The position numbers were made by a program, and so were the translations under genes. From Deuterostichococcus epilithicus (lineage: Eukaryota; Chlorophyta; Trebouxiophyceae; Prasiolales; Stichococcaceae): a DNA stretch of 64,000 nt. This document shows, in pieces, positions 61,329-64,000 of the stretch; positions within the stretch are counted from its first letter, which is position 1; each line of letters opens with the position of its first letter. The notes beneath the pieces were generated by a model. It was not told where the DNA came from and searched no databases. It saw nothing but the letters and a program-made list of their open reading frames with translations. The stretch is from the NCBI GenBank assembly GCA_033439295.1, contig JAVTLE010000001.1:1240001-1304000 (forward strand). Direction: 5' to 3'.

Positions 61329-61572
61329 CTCGACCGGGCAGCGTGATCGCTGCCCCTTGTCACCGGGTGAGGCACTCAATCATTGGCAGCGTGCTTTGGA
61401 GCCGCTGCTGAGTCGTCGGCAGCCAGAAACTGTCTCTGCTATGATTGTTGTGCAGAACCGGGCACGGCTCAATTCCTCACTTCAGGGCAGTTCAGAACTG
61501 TCTCTTTCCTCAGTTGACATCGGCCAATGAGCTACGGAAATTTCGAATAGGAACCTTGCCATGGCGTTCAGC
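61027..61572. other. Intergenic region with a CT/CA microsatellite
   Basis: About 550 bp between the helicase stop and the SKP1 start, both minus strand. A (CT)n run at about 61294-61316 passes into (CA)n to about 61328. It presumably contains the SKP1 promoter. Confidence 0.6.
61294..61328 (+). repeat. (CT)n-(CA)n microsatellite
   Basis: About eleven CT dinucleotides are followed by about six CA dinucleotides. Confidence 0.95.
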
Positions 61573-63988
61573 TCAAGTCTCAAGATCGAGCTCCGCGACG
61601 CTGGAGTATGTGCCGTGTGCCTCGAAGTAGTCTACAAGCCGCTGCAGGAAAGGGTCCTTGCCCACGGTTTCCGTGTCGCAGAAGATGGCGCAATGCCGCC
61701 GTGCCCGCGTCACTGCCACATTCATCCTCCTGCAGACCGCACGACAGCCCACATAAGTGTGTTTTCCGATATGCCGCGCCACATTGCACCCACCACATTG
61801 CGTCGGCGTCGTGCGCCCAGCTTGGCCGCCCGGCAAATGTTTGACAACAGCTCTGCAAGCAAGCAGTCACCTGCTGTCCGACAGGAAGCCGACTGTGCCG
61901 CTGTCATTCGAGCGAACCATGGAGATGATGATGGCCTCTTTCTCACGGCCTGCAAGGGGGTTCATGGGTTTCAGGGCTATTCCGTTCCCCCCTCCACCTG
62001 TCTTCATGTGCAGCTGCCTTGCCGACGCACAGCAAGCCACAGGAAGGCAGCCGCTGGAGCACCCCGGCATGAGGCAGCTACACGTGTCAGCTCTGTGGCG
62101 ATATGGCCGCAGGCCAACGCCGAGCGAAACCCTAAACCGTAAACTCGCCTTGGAAGCCGTCGACGGAGCTGATCTCCATTCGCTCCAGCCGTGGCCGTGG
62201 CCGCAGCTCTCGCAGCAGTGTCACCTGAGAACAAGTACGTGGCATGACGTTCCCAAATGATGCAGGATCTGCTTGCAACTGATGCCAAAACCCTGTTCGG
62301 CATTGTGGCTCCTGTTGCACGACTGCGAGCAAGCGCCTGTGCTGCCAGAGCGGGGCAGCACGTCACCTGAGCATTGTAGGGCGTGATGATGCCGATGTCA
62401 GCAGGGCTGACCCCGGCCTTCACCAGCGCCTCTGCATGTGCGATGACCGCCTGCATGCCAGCGCACACCGTGCATGACTCGCGGCGCCCCACAGCAAAAG
62501 TCAGGCGAGCGAAGGCTGCACTGCTGCACCGACTGCTCCCGCGGCGAACCAGCAACCGCCTGCGACCAGCATGGACAGGGGCGGCCTCACCATGTGTGCC
62601 ATGGCGCGACCAAGCAGCAGCATTCCCCATTCAACACACCTGGGCTTCGGCCGGGTTGCAGGTGCTGTCCCCGCCTTCCTCAGCCACCTCCTCCATGTCA
62701 CACCCGGCCGTGTCCACCAGCAGCAGCACCGGCTGCTCGCCGTCCACCGACGCCTGCTCCACACAAACACGAGTACCCGTGACTGGCTGCAGCGCCAGAT
62801 ATTCGAACAACGAGTGCTGTCGCTGGCGCTCGGACTGATGCTTGCACGCCACCGGCGCCTTGTCCACACTCCCAGGGCTCCTGCTGGCATTCGCCGCGGT
62901 GCCCGGGTTGCTGCCTGGGCAGACAGCCGCGCCTGGCGCGCGCCCGCGCGTCGCAAAGCAGGCCCCTGAGGAAGCTGTCCCAACGCCCATGCTGCCCCAA
63001 GAGGCCCACATCTGACAACATCCGTGCACACAACTCGGCATGCCAATGGGAATCCGCAGCCCGNCCGATNTCCTTCATGGTATGGAGGGTGTGGTCCGCA
63101 ACGGAGGCGTGCGCCGCCAGGCGGCCGCCGTAAAACTCGTCTGAGGACCAGCGCATCACATCCTCGTGCATGCGGTACTGCACCGTCAGCATTGCGCTGG
63201 CGGCGCTGCCGTGCTGCCGCTGCAGCCGCTCGAACAGCGTGCTGGCCAGGCCCTGCAGGTCGACAACGACAATCTTCACAGGTGGATGACATTGCACAGG
63301 ATGTTTGGCCGCCGCGCCACGCAGAGAATGCATGGGCAAGCCTGTGTGTACTGGACGAAGCGACTGGTAAGCGGCAAGGCGATCCTGAGCTTCAGCAGCT
63401 TGCTGCGCTTGCTGAATCAGTTCCAGCAGAGCAGACAGCTGTGCAGCGAAGCATAGCAGTGGGCAGCTGGCGGGGCGGCCTCTGCCCTGCGAGCGGCCTC
63501 CTCCTGCTGAGGATGGTGGGCAGGTCGCTTTCAGCAGAAGTGACAGCCGCATAAGGAACGGCGAAAGTATGCAGCACGTGGACCATGCCTTGCGGGCAGC
63601 CTCCTCGCTGATGATGGTGGGTGGCAGCTGCAGGTGGTCGCCAGCCAGCACCCCGCGCGGCGCCCGCAGCAGCGCGCCCCATGTCGACACCTCCAGCGCC
63701 TGCACACACACATGAATCACTCAGTCTCCTCTGCATCCGTGTCTTAGTCTGGTCTCTGGGGCAAACGGTTGCGATCGTCCCTGTGCTGAACCTAGACGAA
63801 TTTCGTCCTGAGTCAGCTTGCGCATCGCCTATTGTCAATCGGGTTTAATTCTGTTTGCTGCTGCAACCGCCGTTCGACGTGCAGGGCAGGCTTGCCTGGG
63901 CGGCCTCGTCGATGTAGACGACGTCAAACATGCCGTTCTTGCCCTGCAGGTTGCGCCCCAGCACGCCCGTCAGCGTTGCGCACACCAC
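61573..63988 (-). CDS. IGHMBP2/SMUBP2-like superfamily 1 helicase (5' partial)
   Basis: C-terminal helicase part; the gene continues past 64000. Exons, N to C: 63896-63988, 63589-63699, about 63065-63252, 62640-62753, 62367-62450, 62149-62224, 61871-61949 and 61573-61729. Motifs: FDVVYIDEAAQ (motif II), VLAGDHLQLPPT (motif III), LTVQYRMHEDVMRW (motif IV), DIGIITPYNAQV, SSVDGFQGREKEAIIISMVRSN (motif V) and RRMNVAVTRARRHCAIFCD (motif VI). The closest family is IGHMBP2, a 5'-3' RNA/DNA helicase linked to ribosomes and tRNA. No C-terminal R3H or zinc-finger domain follows. Three introns begin with GC (63895 CAG|GCAAGC, 63588 AAG|GCATGG, 62148 AAG|GCGAGT). Ns at 63064 and 63070 blur the end of the third exon. 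Confidence 0.92.
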
Positions 63989-64000
63989 CTGTGCCGCACG

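Overview
This window looks like nuclear DNA of a green alga (Chlorophyta, probably a trebouxiophyte; the lineage is an inference). The evidence is GC-rich coding sequence, many short introns with donors of the GTGCGC/GTGAGC kind, and a plant-type gene set. That set includes plastid-type DapB, a TatA-type translocase subunit, a plastid-type ABC half transporter, a SKP1 with the plant C-terminus and a YOS1 homologue. There are no bacterial operons, tRNAs, rRNAs, CRISPR arrays or complete transposons that I can see. I rebuilt gene models by hand from splice signals, reading-frame phase and family conservation. Twelve of them close as complete frames divisible by three.

Layout, left to right. 461-1296 (+): 3' end of a surface protein with a GPI-type C-terminus. 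2302-9715 (+): a long, unrecognised, Cys-rich secretory/membrane protein. 10515-14593 (-): PA2G4/EBP1. 15076-15615 (+): a tiny YOS1/IER3IP1 gene. 15985-17832 (-): triosephosphate isomerase. 18772-21308 (+): ERGIC3/Erv46-like cargo receptor. 22379-28404 (+): a Kelch, coiled-coil, polyQ and RING protein. 29430-36045 (-): a Q-rich protein with a 4E-T-like N-terminus. 36509-38971 (+): plastid dihydrodipicolinate reductase. 39394-44776 (-): ABCD-type half transporter with a likely plastid leader. 45174-48718 (+): importin alpha. 49094-57626 (-): XPB/ERCC3 helicase of TFIIH. 57833-58694 (+): TatA/Tha4. 59054-61026 (-): SKP1. 61573-63988 (-, running off the window): IGHMBP2-like superfamily 1 helicase. 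Most genes form divergent or convergent pairs with gaps of 0.2-1 kb.

The genes are mostly unrelated housekeeping functions: ER-Golgi traffic (YOS1, ERGIC3), transcription and DNA repair (XPB), nuclear import, ubiquitin ligation (SKP1, RING protein), translation control (4E-T-like, EBP1), glycolysis and plastid biology. The unusual biology is in the introns. First, at least 16, and up to 18, of roughly 140 introns begin with GC instead of GT, in at least nine different genes. Second, several introns carry decayed same-strand copies of the neighbouring exon edge, splice site included (Kelch-RING, DapB, ABCD and XPB genes). Third, some introns are minisatellites whose last unit runs up to the acceptor. 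Together these suggest that introns here are made or enlarged by local tandem duplication of exon borders.
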